Notes: a model not told the origin generated them from the sequence alone. Counted from the first letter of the stretch, positions 24,365 to 33,781 are shown. The stretch is 64,000 nt of DNA from Egaibacter danicus (GCA_016707075.1 JADJII010000002.1:409728-473727), one strand, 5' to 3'. A program made the numbers and translations.

Positions 24365-25477
24365 TCATGTGGCCCGGGCAACAGGCAGGTTTCTGGCGAT
24401 TGATTCACCTTTGATCGGACGGTTGTCCAACAGCCTGTCGGTCAAACCCGCGCCGCCCCACATCCCCAGGAGTGCTATCCAGGCAGTGAGTGCAAAAATG
24501 GCCCCTCCGGTCATGCCTGCGCCGACCGCACAGCCACCGGCCAGCATGGAGCCAAAACCCATGAAGATGGCCCCGGCGATGTACCGCGTCATGCTGTAGC
24601 CGTCCTTGAAGCCTTCCAGCTTCAGGTCCCGGCCAAACCACGCTCCCAGGAACGAACCCGCAAAAACACCCGGCAGCAGGCCGAAGTCAAACCCGATGCC
24701 GGGTGCGGGAGAGGCCAGAACCCGCATCAGCCACTCTGCGGAAGGACCACTGAAAGTCAGGCCCTGAACCTGAACGGGCTGAAAAGACTGGGTCGAGATC
24801 AGGTAAGTGAACCACCAGGCCGCGGCAACCGTCAATCCTGTGCCGATGCCACCCAACCAGATCCATATGCTGCGTCGGGGGCTGCGCCAGGAGAAATATA
24901 AGGCTGCGGCCAGCCAGATCAGGCCGGCGATCAAACCACCCCATGGCCCCACGCCGGTGATTGCCAGCAAATCACGTGAAGGGCCCGCCTCCACAGTCCA
25001 CCAGCTGCTGATGATGCCACGCAGCGGCGCCAGTACGCCAGACAGCGAGGCTTGGGCAGTTACCGCAAAGATAAGCCCGGACAACAGCGCGCGCAGGTTG
25101 CCATTGGCAGACAGTACCAGCAAGCGGCTGGCGCAGCCGCGCGTCATGATCATGCCGGCACCAAACACCAGTCCGCCAACCAATGCGCCTGATAGGCTGC
25201 CCCGTGTTGCAATTTGCCGGGCAGTGCTGACGTCCAGGGTATGGGTGAGCAGCAGCGCCTGCACAGTGACCACGGCAGTCGCGAAGGCAAGTAGCCAGAC
25301 GGACAATTTTTCGCCAAATGTCCGATGCCAGAACTCGATAACAGCTGCCCGCAGGCAAAACCGTGACCGTTGGGCGGAAAAACCAAAGAGGGCGCCAATA
25401 GCTGCTCCGCCGATGGCGAGCACGGTTCCGTCGCCATACTGCTCCAAAATGGTTGCCAGATCCACGGCATTCCCCAA
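24365..25477 (-). CDS. YeeE/YedE family transporter (sulfur compound uptake)
   Basis: A 370-residue polytopic membrane protein with two YeeE-type halves. The conserved cysteine-glycine motifs are visible as MTRGCASRLLVL and AGGCAVGAGMTGGAIF. The Spirochaeta YeeE homologue takes up thiosulfate using such conserved Cys residues, so transport of thiosulfate or related sulfur species is inferred. It is convergent with the fcc operon and divergent from a metallo-beta-lactamase gene. Complete and of usual length. Confidence 0.85.
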   Translation of the reverse strand: MGNAVDLATILEQYGDGTVLAIGGAAIGALFGFSAQRSRFCLRAAVIEFWHRTFGEKLSVWLLAFATAVVTVQALLLTHTLDVSTARQIATRGSLSGALVGGLVFGAGMIMTRGCASRLLVLSANGNLRALLSGLIFAVTAQASLSGVLAPLRGIISSWWTVEAGPSRDLLAITGVGPWGGLIAGLIWLAAALYFSWRSPRRSIWIWLGGIGTGLTVAAAWWFTYLISTQSFQPVQVQGLTFSGPSAEWLMRVLASPAPGIGFDFGLLPGVFAGSFLGAWFGRDLKLEGFKDGYSMTRYIAGAIFMGFGSMLAGGCAVGAGMTGGAIFALTAWIALLGMWGGAGLTDRLLDNRPIKGESIARNLPVARAT

Positions 25478-25521
25478 TAATTCAGTAAACGCTTATATTA
25501 ATGCTTGGCGAATCAGGGAAG

Positions 25522-25535
25522 TTGACCCTGATCAA
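25522..25535. promoter_or_regulatory. Near-consensus Fnr box
   Basis: Reads TTGACCCTGATCAA, one mismatch from TTGAT-N4-ATCAA. It lies in the divergent gap between the YeeE transporter and the metallo-beta-lactamase gene, 80 bases before the latter. A Crp/Fnr regulator with the matching recognition residues is encoded two genes downstream. Confidence 0.5.
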
Positions 25536-25615
25536 AAGTCCCGCGTCTGCCTGCCGCAAATGGGTGCTTGCGTGTTGTACAAGACGGAATGGATTGAAAT
25601 ACTCAAGGTGAAACC

Positions 25616-26626
25616 ATGAATTTCTTGACCCTGAAGGCTGCAGGACGGTGTATGCGGCCTTGTGGGCTGGCTGTGTTGCTGGCTGCCTGCGCCATGACAC
25701 CTGCGCTCGCACAGATTGCAGCCCCTGGTGGTGCCACTGCTGCGAAAGTGGCAGCACCGGAAATGGTGGCGCAAAAAGTGTCCCCTTCAGCTTGGTACGT
25801 CGAGGGCGTGGGCGCGCTGGGCTCCAGTGCCAACCAGAACTTCATTTCAAATGCGGCGTTCATCGTCACCCCCGCGGGTGTGGTCGTCATTGATGCTCTG
25901 GGCTCTCCGGCACTGGCAGGCCGCTTGATGGCAGAAATCCGCAAGGTAACCCCGATTCCTGTTACCCACGTCATCGTCACGCACTATCACGCTGACCACA
26001 TATACGGCCTGCAGGCCCTGAAGGCACAGGGTGCACGCATCATTGCGCACCGGGCCGCGCTGGAGTACCTGAACTCCGACAATGCGCGCCTGCGGCTTGA
26101 AGCGTCACGACAGGAACTGGCGCCCTGGATTGATGACAAGACGCAACTGGTGTCAGCCGACGAATGGATCGACGGGCCGAAGGAACTCACGGTGGGTGGG
26201 GTGCGCTTCATGCTGCAGCCTGTAGGTCCGGCTCACACGCCGGAAGATCTGGTGGTATACATGCCGAAAGAAAAAGTGCTTTTTGCAGGGGATCTGGTTT
26301 TTCGCGGGCGAATCCCCTATGTTGGTCAGGCTGACAGCGGACACTGGATCAAATCGCTGGATACGCTTCTGGCCTTTGACGCGACTGTGATTGTTCCTGG
26401 ACATGGCCCGCTTTCCTCCGAGGCGCGCAAAGATATGGAACTGACCCGTGATTACCTGATCTATCTTCGCACTGCCATGGGCAAAGCAGCCGGTAACATG
26501 GAGCCATTCGAGGACGCCTACCGGGCGACTGACTGGACGCAGTTTGAGCATCTCCCGCTGTTTCGCGTGGCGAACCGCATGAATGCCTACAACACCTATT
26601 TGTTGATGGAAAGAGAGGCGCCGTAA
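25616..26626 (+). CDS. Exported metallo-beta-lactamase-fold hydrolase (SoxH-like)
   Basis: A 336-residue protein with a signal peptide (cleavage near ALA, residue 32) and a full metallo-beta-lactamase core: HYHADH (HxHxDH), GPAHTPEDL and PGHGPLS. It would bind two metal ions and act in the periplasm. Relatives occur beside sox genes or in quinoprotein operons; thiol or persulfide esters are possible substrates but unproven. It is translationally coupled (TAATG) to a SoxW-like thioredoxin, and a second, divergent paralogue lies at 28211. Confidence 0.78.
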   Translation: MNFLTLKAAGRCMRPCGLAVLLAACAMTPALAQIAAPGGATAAKVAAPEMVAQKVSPSAWYVEGVGALGSSANQNFISNAAFIVTPAGVVVIDALGSPALAGRLMAEIRKVTPIPVTHVIVTHYHADHIYGLQALKAQGARIIAHRAALEYLNSDNARLRLEASRQELAPWIDDKTQLVSADEWIDGPKELTVGGVRFMLQPVGPAHTPEDLVVYMPKEKVLFAGDLVFRGRIPYVGQADSGHWIKSLDTLLAFDATVIVPGHGPLSSEARKDMELTRDYLIYLRTAMGKAAGNMEPFEDAYRATDWTQFEHLPLFRVANRMNAYNTYLLMEREAP

Positions 26627-27114
26627 TGTTGAATCAGGACACCTTGCGGCGTCGCGAATGGCTTGTTGCAGCCGGGATCTCTGTTGCAGCCGCCATGAAT
26701 CGGCCCGCGCGGGCTGCCGGGGCTGTGCTGCCGGCTCCCGAATCGCTGGCCGACGAGCTGGCAAAAGCGCTGAAATCAGGACAACCGCTGGTGGTGATGG
26801 TGAGTCTGGACGGTTGCCCGTTCTGTCGTGTTGCCCGCGACAACTACCTCGAACCCATGCGACGGCAGGAAGGTATGCCGATTTTTCAGATTGATATGCG
26901 CAGCGCGGCGGCTGTGCGCGATTTCAACCGCGTTGGCGTCACGCATGACCAGTTGGTCCGTGCCTGGAAAGTCAAGGTCGCGCCTACCGTTTTGTTTTTC
27001 GGCCCCGGTGGCAAGGAAGTGACGGAACGGATGGAGGGCGCCTATATCGAAGACTTCTATGCCGCCTATCTGGAGCAGCGAATCAAGGCTTCGCGAGCTG
27101 CCATCAAAGTCTGA
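26626..27114 (+). CDS. Exported thioredoxin-fold protein (SoxW-like)
   Basis: A 162-residue protein with an N-terminal RRREWLVAAGISVAAAM export signal (possible twin-arginine) and a thioredoxin-like domain whose active site reads DGCPFCRVARDNY (CPFC). The cis-Pro region is KVAPTVLFFGPGG. SoxW-type thioredoxins keep Sox proteins reduced in the periplasm, which fits this setting. The start overlaps the stop of the metallo-beta-lactamase gene. The family is sure, the SoxW role is inferred. Confidence 0.75.
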   Translation: MLNQDTLRRREWLVAAGISVAAAMNRPARAAGAVLPAPESLADELAKALKSGQPLVVMVSLDGCPFCRVARDNYLEPMRRQEGMPIFQIDMRSAAAVRDFNRVGVTHDQLVRAWKVKVAPTVLFFGPGGKEVTERMEGAYIEDFYAAYLEQRIKASRAAIKV

Positions 27115-27133
27115 GCGGCCCCGGATAAACACC

Positions 27134-27838
27134 ATGATTCCCATCAAGACAGAATCCGCCTGGAAGGGTACTTCCGATTGCCGCAACTGCGGTATCCGGG
27201 ACATGGTGCTGTTCGCTGATCTGAATGAGGCCGATTTTGGCCTGATCCACGCACCGATAGATGACATGGAGTTTCACGCAGGGACTTCGCTGTTTCAGGA
27301 GGGTGATTCAGCGATCGGCATATTCACACTGCGCAAGGGGATGATCAAACTCGTGCGCAGCACAAACGATGGACGCCCGCGTATTGTCCGCGTGCTGCGT
27401 GCCGGTGACGTTGCCGGGCTGGAGGCACTGGCCCATTCCCGCTATGACACCGATGCCATTGCCCTGACTGAGGTGTCCGTGTGCCGGATACCTTTGTCCG
27501 TGATCCAGACCCTGGGATCACAATCTCCCCGATTGCACCGGCGTTTGATGGAAAAGTGGTCGCGAGCGTTACGCGAAGCCGATGATTGGCTGGCGGACCT
27601 TAATTTCGGCACTGCCCGTAATCGGGTCTGCAACTTTGTCCTCAAGATGCGCAGCTCGACAGATGCACAAATCGTCACCCTGTTTGCCCGGGAAGACATG
27701 GGGGCTATGGTGGACCTGAAAATGGAAACTGTCAGCCGGGAAATCAGCGCGCTCATACGCGAACAGGCAATTGAGCCACTGGACAAGACCGGACGCATTT
27801 ACCGGATCTTGAAGCCTGAACAGCTACAGGCAGCCTGA
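27134..27838 (+). CDS. Crp/Fnr family transcriptional regulator
   Basis: A 234-residue protein with an N-terminal cyclic-nucleotide-like sensor domain, a long dimerisation helix and a C-terminal helix-turn-helix whose recognition part MVDLKMETVSREISALIR keeps the E..SR residues that read TTGAT in Fnr proteins. N-terminal Cys16 and Cys19 form CxxC, with further Cys117 and Cys166, but the third N-terminal Cys of Fnr is absent, so iron-sulfur binding is unsure. Boxes TTGAT-N4-ATCAA occur at 46869, 47750 and, with one mismatch, 25522. ATG 27134 fits the family start; the frame reads further upstream. Confidence 0.85.
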   Translation: MIPIKTESAWKGTSDCRNCGIRDMVLFADLNEADFGLIHAPIDDMEFHAGTSLFQEGDSAIGIFTLRKGMIKLVRSTNDGRPRIVRVLRAGDVAGLEALAHSRYDTDAIALTEVSVCRIPLSVIQTLGSQSPRLHRRLMEKWSRALREADDWLADLNFGTARNRVCNFVLKMRSSTDAQIVTLFAREDMGAMVDLKMETVSREISALIREQAIEPLDKTGRIYRILKPEQLQAA

Positions 27839-27859
27839 ACGCGACCTGTTCTTAAAAAT

Positions 27860-28003
27860 CTACTGCCCTGCGTTGCGGGCGTCCTCGTCCATCTTGCGTT
27901 TGAAAAAGATTCGAAAAAAGACGCCCATACCCAGCATGAAGGCAATGCCAATGATGCTCATCAGGCCGTAGTCAGTCGAAAATAAATCGGTCAGCAGTTT
28001 CAT
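27860..28003 (-). CDS. DUF3149 family membrane micro-protein
   Basis: A 47-residue protein beginning MKLLTDLFSTDYGLMSIIGI, then one membrane helix (AFMLGMGVFFRIFF) and a charged C-terminus (KRKMDEDARNAGQ). This matches the small DUF3149 family of betaproteobacteria, whose role is unknown. A clear GAGGAG ribosome binding site lies eight bases before the ATG on the minus strand. It is convergent with the Crp/Fnr gene. Confidence 0.8.
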   Translation of the reverse strand: MKLLTDLFSTDYGLMSIIGIAFMLGMGVFFRIFFKRKMDEDARNAGQ

Positions 28004-28178
28004 GTTGAAAGCTCCTCAATAAATATGAACAGTATGTAGAGCTTCTCTGGCTTCGGCATGACATTTGTCAGTACGTCATGTCGCTGCAATTCTTTTGGGT
28101 GGCTTGTTGATCAAGAACAAATCAGTGGCATTTAAGTCTTGAATGTGTGGCAGAAAGTGGCGCGTAATTAAAACGAAA

Positions 28179-28196
28179 TATACTGGCATGAGTATA
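28179..28196. promoter_or_regulatory. Perfect dyad TATACT-N6-AGTATA before the second MBL gene
   Basis: Six-base arms with six bases between, ending 15 bases before the ATG at 28211 and overlapping the region of the ribosome binding site (AAAGGAG, 28197-28203). Its position would allow a bound dimeric repressor to block expression. The regulator is unknown. Confidence 0.4.
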
Positions 28197-28210
28197 AAAG
28201 GAGATAAACG

Positions 28211-29137
28211 ATGAAAGCCTTGATGACAACACGCGCCATGTGCGTTCTGGGTGCATTGATCTCCCTTCCCGTTCTCGCTGTGGAGGTAACTTTCCGTCCG
28301 GTCGTGGAAGGTGTGTATGCCTACATCGGCGAAACGGACGGGCGCACATACGAAAACGAAGGGCTGAACGCCAATATCGGTCTGGTGGTCACCCCTGAGG
28401 GGGCGGTGCTGATCGACAGCGGAGCTACCTTCCAGTCTGCGCACAAGATCCAGGAAGCCGTCAAAAAAGTCACGTCGCAACCGGTCAGGTGGGTGATCAA
28501 CAGCGGTGGGCAAGATCATCGCTGGCTGGGAAATGGTTATTTCAGGGCACAAGGGGCGGAGATCATGGCTCACGCCACCGCCGAATCCGACATGAAAGCT
28601 CGCGCTGGAGGCCACCTGGAGGCTCTCAAGGTGCTCAAGGAACGGCTGGATGGAACGATACCAACCCTTCCCAACCGATTTGTGCAAGGCAATGACACCC
28701 GCCTGGCGCTGGGCGGCGTGGTGATCGAACTCAAATACCGTGGCGGCGGACACACCCCGGGCGATATGGTGGTCTGGCTGCCTCAAAAGAACGTCATGTT
28801 CACGGGTGACGTGGTTTACGTTGACCGCGTTCTGGGACTCATCCCGGTGAGTCTTACCAGGACCTGGCTGCAAAGCTTTGCAATGATTGATGAGATAAAC
28901 CCTCAAATACTGGTGCCCGGCCACGGCAATGTGACCAATGTGGCAACAGCTCAGGCGCAGACACGAAATCTGCTGCTGGCCCTGCGCACCCACATGAAGA
29001 AGGCGGTCGATGACGGCACCGACATGAGCGCCGCGGTCAAAAGTTTTGACGCCAGAACTTATGCGGGGCTCAAGCACGCGGAGGTTTGGATTCCTCAATT
29101 GGCCAACATGACCTATCTGGAAATGGAGCGCGAATAG
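28211..29137 (+). CDS. Exported metallo-beta-lactamase-fold protein with altered metal motif (SoxH-like)
   Basis: A 308-residue exported protein (signal peptide to about residue 23) of the metallo-beta-lactamase fold. In place of the usual HxHxDH the sequence reads VINSGGQDHRWLGN, so the first two His ligands are lost while Asp-His is kept; GGGHTPGDMVVW and PGHGNVTN remain. This variant is shared by SoxH-type proteins as I know them. The substrate is unknown; the location among sulfur-oxidation genes suggests a role in handling sulfur or thiol compounds. A strong AAAGGAG precedes the start. Confidence 0.75.
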   Translation: MKALMTTRAMCVLGALISLPVLAVEVTFRPVVEGVYAYIGETDGRTYENEGLNANIGLVVTPEGAVLIDSGATFQSAHKIQEAVKKVTSQPVRWVINSGGQDHRWLGNGYFRAQGAEIMAHATAESDMKARAGGHLEALKVLKERLDGTIPTLPNRFVQGNDTRLALGGVVIELKYRGGGHTPGDMVVWLPQKNVMFTGDVVYVDRVLGLIPVSLTRTWLQSFAMIDEINPQILVPGHGNVTNVATAQAQTRNLLLALRTHMKKAVDDGTDMSAAVKSFDARTYAGLKHAEVWIPQLANMTYLEMERE

Positions 29138-29177
29138 CGCAGGGTAGGGGTTTACCGGGTTGCGGGAAAATGGCGCA

Positions 29178-30512
29178 ATGCAAAGCACATTAACTTCCGA
29201 CCCCACCACGCCCCTCGTATCAACATCAATGGATCCCGGCTTGATCGAGGCACTGAATAGTGAGTGTTTTTGCGTCAGCCTGGATCGCGATGCATTGCGT
29301 CAGGCACTGGAATCGGAAATTGGCCAGCCCGGCCTGTTTGAACTGGTGCGTGAGCGCTGTCCGTATTTGTTTGCGGCACGCCCGGTATTCGTTTCCCAAG
29401 TGCACATGGCCCGAATGGCACGGGTTATCCGGGCCATCGAGTCCGTCGTTTCCATGCCGACCTATCGGGAAGAGGTGTTGGGCCGATCACCGGCCATCGC
29501 CAGGCATGACCCCGGCGGAGCCAAAGGCGTCTTCTTCGGATATGACTTTCACGTTGCCGAGTGCGGTTTCGGTCTGATCGAGATCAACACCAATGCCGGG
29601 GGCGCCATGCTCAATGGTGTGCTGGCGAGGGCACAGCGTGCCTGCTGCGCAGCAATGGAACACATGGTTCCGTCGCCTGATGCGGCGCGCACGCTGGGTG
29701 AGGACATCATGGCGATGTTTCTCAGGGAATGGGCACTTTGTGGTCGTCAACGGCCTTTGCGCAGCGTCGCCATCGTGGATGAAAATCCTGAAGAACAATA
29801 CCTGTACCCCGAGTTTCTGCTTTTCCAGCAGCTCTTTCAGCGCCACGGGTTGCAGGCGGTGATTGCCGGCCCGGGCGATTTCAGTTTGCGGGATGGGGTG
29901 CTGTGGCATGGCGAGTTGGCCATCGACCTGGTCTACAACCGGTTGACTGATTTCTCGCTTGCCAGCCCTGCCAGTGAGACGCTGCGCGCGGCCTATCTTC
30001 AGCACGCTGCAGTACTCACGCCGCACCCGCAGGCACATGCCCTGTATGCAGACAAGCGCAACCTGGTATTGCTCGGCGATGCGAAGCAACTTCAGGCTTT
30101 GGGTGTGCCTCAGGCCACGCAAGACATTTTGCTGGGCAGCATTCCGCACACCGAAATTGTTGACCCGGCGAATGCCGAACGCTTGTGGGGTGATCGCAAA
30201 CGCCTGTTCTTCAAGCCTTTTGCCGGTTTTGGCAGCCGTGCGGCCTACCGCGGCGACAAGCTGACCCAGCGGGTGTGGCAGGAAATTCTTGCTGGTGACT
30301 ATGTGGCTCAGGCATTGGTCACCCCGGGTGAACGCGTGATTTCAGACGCATCGGCGCAGCAGCCTGCACAGGTGCTGAAGTTCGACCTTCGGGACTATGT
30401 TTACGACGGCCAGGTGCAATGGGTTGCTGCCCGTTTGTATCAGGGTCAGACAACCAACTTTCGTACACCGGGGGGTGGTTTTGCGCCGGTCTATGAGGGT
30501 GAATCGGTATGA
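29178..30512 (+). CDS. Unrecognised protein with ATP-grasp-like features
   Basis: A 444-residue cytoplasmic protein with no signal or membrane helix. I do not recognise a precise family. Segments such as GFGLIEINTNAGGAMLNGVL, LFFKPFAGFGSRAAYRGDK and YVAQALVTPGERV resemble the nucleotide- and metal-binding loops of ATP-grasp ligases. ATG 29178 is taken as start; an in-frame TTG lies 18 bases upstream. The end overlaps the start of a cation efflux gene by four bases (ATGA), suggesting a coupled function, perhaps metal-ligand synthesis. That link is inference only. Confidence 0.6.
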   Translation: MQSTLTSDPTTPLVSTSMDPGLIEALNSECFCVSLDRDALRQALESEIGQPGLFELVRERCPYLFAARPVFVSQVHMARMARVIRAIESVVSMPTYREEVLGRSPAIARHDPGGAKGVFFGYDFHVAECGFGLIEINTNAGGAMLNGVLARAQRACCAAMEHMVPSPDAARTLGEDIMAMFLREWALCGRQRPLRSVAIVDENPEEQYLYPEFLLFQQLFQRHGLQAVIAGPGDFSLRDGVLWHGELAIDLVYNRLTDFSLASPASETLRAAYLQHAAVLTPHPQAHALYADKRNLVLLGDAKQLQALGVPQATQDILLGSIPHTEIVDPANAERLWGDRKRLFFKPFAGFGSRAAYRGDKLTQRVWQEILAGDYVAQALVTPGERVISDASAQQPAQVLKFDLRDYVYDGQVQWVAARLYQGQTTNFRTPGGGFAPVYEGESV

Positions 30513-31435
30513 GTTCCGGACACGATCACGACCATGGGCATACCCACACACCCGCTGAATTCAACCGTGCCTTTGCCATTGGCATTGCACTCAACCTCGC
30601 CTTTGTGGTGATCGAGGCTTTTTATGGCTGGAAGATCAACTCACTGGCTCTACTGGCCGATGCCGGCCACAATCTGAGCGATGTGGCGGGTCTGGTTCTC
30701 GCTTGGGGTGGCGCCCTGGCTGGCAAGTTAAAACCAGATGCTCGCCACACCTATGGCTGGCGACGCGCCTCCATTCTGGCGGCGTTCATCAATGCCTTGC
30801 TGCTGCTCGTGGCGATGGGCTCGCTCGGATGGGAGGCTGCTGGCCGGCTTCGCTCCCCAGAGCCTACCGAGGGCTGGACCATCATGGCTGTAGCGGGCGT
30901 GGGCATTGTCATCAACACCGCTACGGCGCTGCTGTTCATGCGGGGCCGCGAGGGCGACCTCAATATCCGTGGTGCCTTCATGCACATGGCGGCGGATGCG
31001 CTGGTGTCGCTGGGGGTGGTGATTGGCGGGGCGATTTACCTGTGGCAGGGCTGGACGTGGATTGACCCGGTGATGAGTCTGGGCATTGCGGTGATCATCG
31101 TAATGGGCACCTGGGGCCTCTTCAAGCAGTCATTGCACCTGTTGTTTGATGGTGTACCTGAGGGTATCGATCTGGAGGCTGTGCGGACAATGCTGCTGGG
31201 TCTGCCCGGTGCGAGCGAAGTGCACGACCTGCATGTCTGGGCGATGGGCACATCGCAGATTGCACTGACGGCTCACGTCGTGTTGCGTGACGCGGGCGCT
31301 GACACGGGCTCGGTATTGCATGAGGCAGAGTACGAACTGCGCGAGCACTTCAAGATTCACCATGTCACCCTGCAGCTGGAATCTCCGGCGCATGCCAGGT
31401 TGTGCGCACTGCGTGCCGGGGAAGGATGCAGTTAG
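30509..31435 (+). CDS. Cation diffusion facilitator (Zn/Co/Cd efflux, CzcD/ZitB-like)
   Basis: A 308-residue transporter with six membrane helices. It starts with a His-rich tail (SGHDHDHGHTHTP), has the transport-site ADAGHNLSD in helix II and MAADALVSLGV in helix V, and a C-terminal cytoplasmic domain with VHDLHVWAMGTSQIALTAHV. It would export divalent cations in exchange for protons. The GRRAS-like YGWRRASILAAFINAL loop is typical of the zinc-transporting branch. It overlaps the upstream gene by four bases. Confidence 0.9.
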   Translation: MSSGHDHDHGHTHTPAEFNRAFAIGIALNLAFVVIEAFYGWKINSLALLADAGHNLSDVAGLVLAWGGALAGKLKPDARHTYGWRRASILAAFINALLLLVAMGSLGWEAAGRLRSPEPTEGWTIMAVAGVGIVINTATALLFMRGREGDLNIRGAFMHMAADALVSLGVVIGGAIYLWQGWTWIDPVMSLGIAVIIVMGTWGLFKQSLHLLFDGVPEGIDLEAVRTMLLGLPGASEVHDLHVWAMGTSQIALTAHVVLRDAGADTGSVLHEAEYELREHFKIHHVTLQLESPAHARLCALRAGEGCS

Positions 31436-31436
31436 A

Positions 31437-31489
31437 TTTGCTCTCAATTCAATAGCTGCTCACACAATGCGGAAAAGGTCTAATGGCCT
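31437..31489 (+). repeat. Dispersed intergenic repeat, copy B
   Basis: Reads TTTGCTCTCAATTCAATAGC, then TGCTCACACAATGCGG and GGTCTAATGGCC. It is the most diverged copy in the window (ACACAATGC in place of ACGCATATC), but the order of blocks is the same. It lies between the convergent ends of the cation efflux gene and cbbO. Confidence 0.65.
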
Positions 31490-31499
31490 ATCTGGTACA

Positions 31500-33770
31500 T
31501 TATTTTGTCAAACTGACAAATAAACGGGTGAGCCGATCTGGCAGTTGCTCAATCCGGTCCACCACGGTGACGTGGTGGCCAAAGATGTCGTGCACGTAGG
31601 CATCGGCCTGCAGATCCAGGCTGATGCAGTGGGTGTGCATTCCCCTGCTGGGCCAGTTCCTGAACCGCCTGTCGGGTATCGGCGACCAGCGCGGCGTCAT
31701 CGTGAACATCGACATCGGACGGGCGTCCGTCGGTGAGCACCAGCAACAATTTTTTGTCCGCCGTTTGCGCGTCCAGGTAGTGGGCTGCATGGCGGAGCGC
31801 TGCTCCCATGCGAGTGGAATACTGTGCCTGCAACGCCGAGAGCCGCGCCTTGGGCGCATCACCCCAGCGCTCACCGAACCCCTTGATGTGCTGGTACCGC
31901 ACGTCGTGCCGGGTGTTGGAGTGAAAGCCCGCCAACGCAAACGGGTCGCCCAGCCGGTCGATGGCCCAGGCCAGCAAGGCCACAGCCTCCTGGCTGAGCG
32001 CCAGGCGCGTCTGGCCTGTTCCGGGCACCGTGTCGTTGAGCGATTGCGACAAATCCAGCAGCACCAACACAGCAATGCTGCGGCTGTCCGATTGGTGGCT
32101 CATCAGGATGCGAGGGTCTGGCTGGGCCCCCGCGCGCCAGTCGATCAGTGAACGAAGGGCCACATCCAGATCCAGCTCGCTGCCTTCTTCCTGATACCGG
32201 ATGCGCACGCGGTTTTGTGGTTTGAGCAGGTCCAGCAGTTGCTGCAGCTGGCGCGCCAGGCCTGCGTGCCGCGCCAGCAGCGCGTCGATGTGGCTGGCGT
32301 CGCCGCTGGGGTGCAAAGCTTCATACACGCTCACCCAGTCGGGCCGGTAGGTCTGACTGGTGACGTCCCATTCCGGGTAGTGGCGTGGCGGCAGGCCATG
32401 CTCCTCCGGCTTGTCGGGAGTAGGGGGTTCTGTGAAAGTATCTTCCTCGTCACCTGCTTCGATGAAGGTCCACAGGTGACGGTTGTCATCGCGGTAGCTG
32501 ACCAGGGTGTCTTTGAAATACACGCGCGCCAGTTGATCGCTCTGGCGCCGGGTACGTGCGGCATGTTGTATGGCCAGGATTTGCATGGCCTGGGTGCTGG
32601 AGTCGGTGCCATCCATCAACGCATGGAACGTGGCTACGCAGTCGTTCAGTGCCGCATCCCCATACCCATGAGCGGAGTCCATCAATGCGTACGACAGCAT
32701 GGCCAGCCGATGCCGCAGGCAACTGGCCACTAGCGGGTCGCAGGCACCCTCTACCGGGCGGGGATGCAGGGTCAGCAGCAACGGGCGCAGGCCGGGTAGT
32801 GACGCAGCAGCAGGTGATCCACGCGGGCATCTTCCAGGCATTCGATCGTCAGTCGCTGCAAGGGGCTCAGGTTGTCAGCCACCAATGGCTGGCTCCAGCG
32901 GCGGTGTGCAGCCATATGAGCGAGAGCCACGCGGTAGCGGTCTATGCCACTAACCGGATGCTCGCCGGCCAGGGCATCGTACACATCGGGCAGGCAAATG
33001 CTGTCATCCGCAGTGTGGTGCGTGGTCCAGGGTGCCGGAGTGGGGGTGTCGCCCAGACCCGTGGCGTAGGCACGCAGTGGCACCTGGTCTTGCCATAACG
33101 CGCGTAGCGTCAAGACGAGCTGGTTTTCCACATCAACCAGTAGCGTGCCATGACGCTCGCGTTGTAACACCGCACGACTGTCGGCCAGTTGCAGGGAAAA
33201 ATACTCACACTGGCGCTGCGGGTGGTGCTGGTAGTGGCGCACGCCGTAATCCGCCCAGCGCGCAAGACCCGCTACCGTCAGCACGCCCAGCAACTGCGGC
33301 GCCTGCGCTAGCAACACCGGCAAACCGGGGCTGGCAAAGGTGGTGTGGTGACCGTGGATGGACACCGATGTGCGTGCCATCACGTCCTGCACGGTACGCA
33401 GATAGTGGCGCAGCGGGTCCGGCCCCTGCAGACGTCGCGCCACGGCAGCGAGGGTTTGCAGCAGGGGTGCCATCGCACCGCTGTTGGGTGACTTTTGCAT
33501 GGCGAATAGCAAGGCTGTTACATCGGCCAGTGCTTCTTCGCCCACGATATGGGCCGCCTGCGGCCACTCCTGCAGCAATGCCAGAACCGGCTCTGGCCCG
33601 CGACCCATCTTGCCCAGCGCACGCGCGCAGTCCAGGTATGCGTCCAGTCCTGCCGGGCTGAGCGTTTGGGTGGCCTCTGCCATGCAGTCGGCAAACACGG
33701 CCTGCACCGAGGGGAAACTGCACGCCAGCTGTTGGCGCCAGGATTCAAGTTGCTCAGGCGTGGGAGCCAT
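31500..33770 (-). pseudogene. cbbO: CbbO, VWA-domain RubisCO activase subunit, with two frameshifts as sequenced
   Basis: Joined, the three reading frames give a CbbO/NorD-type protein of about 755 residues. The N-terminal part (from ATG 33770) ends at VDHLLLRHYP; the middle frame continues GLRPLLLTLHP and holds the VWA MIDAS motif LVLLDLSQSLND; the last frame resumes MHTHCISLDLQADAYVHDIF and ends at 31500. The first break (32792-32793) needs one more C on the plus strand; the second (31640-31645, TTCCCC) has one base too many. Both are at short homopolymers and compensate in sense, hinting at sequence errors. CbbO works with CbbQ to release inhibitors from RubisCO; cbbQ and cbbM lie directly upstream. 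Confidence 0.82.
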
Positions 33771-33781
33771 GATGCCAGGGC

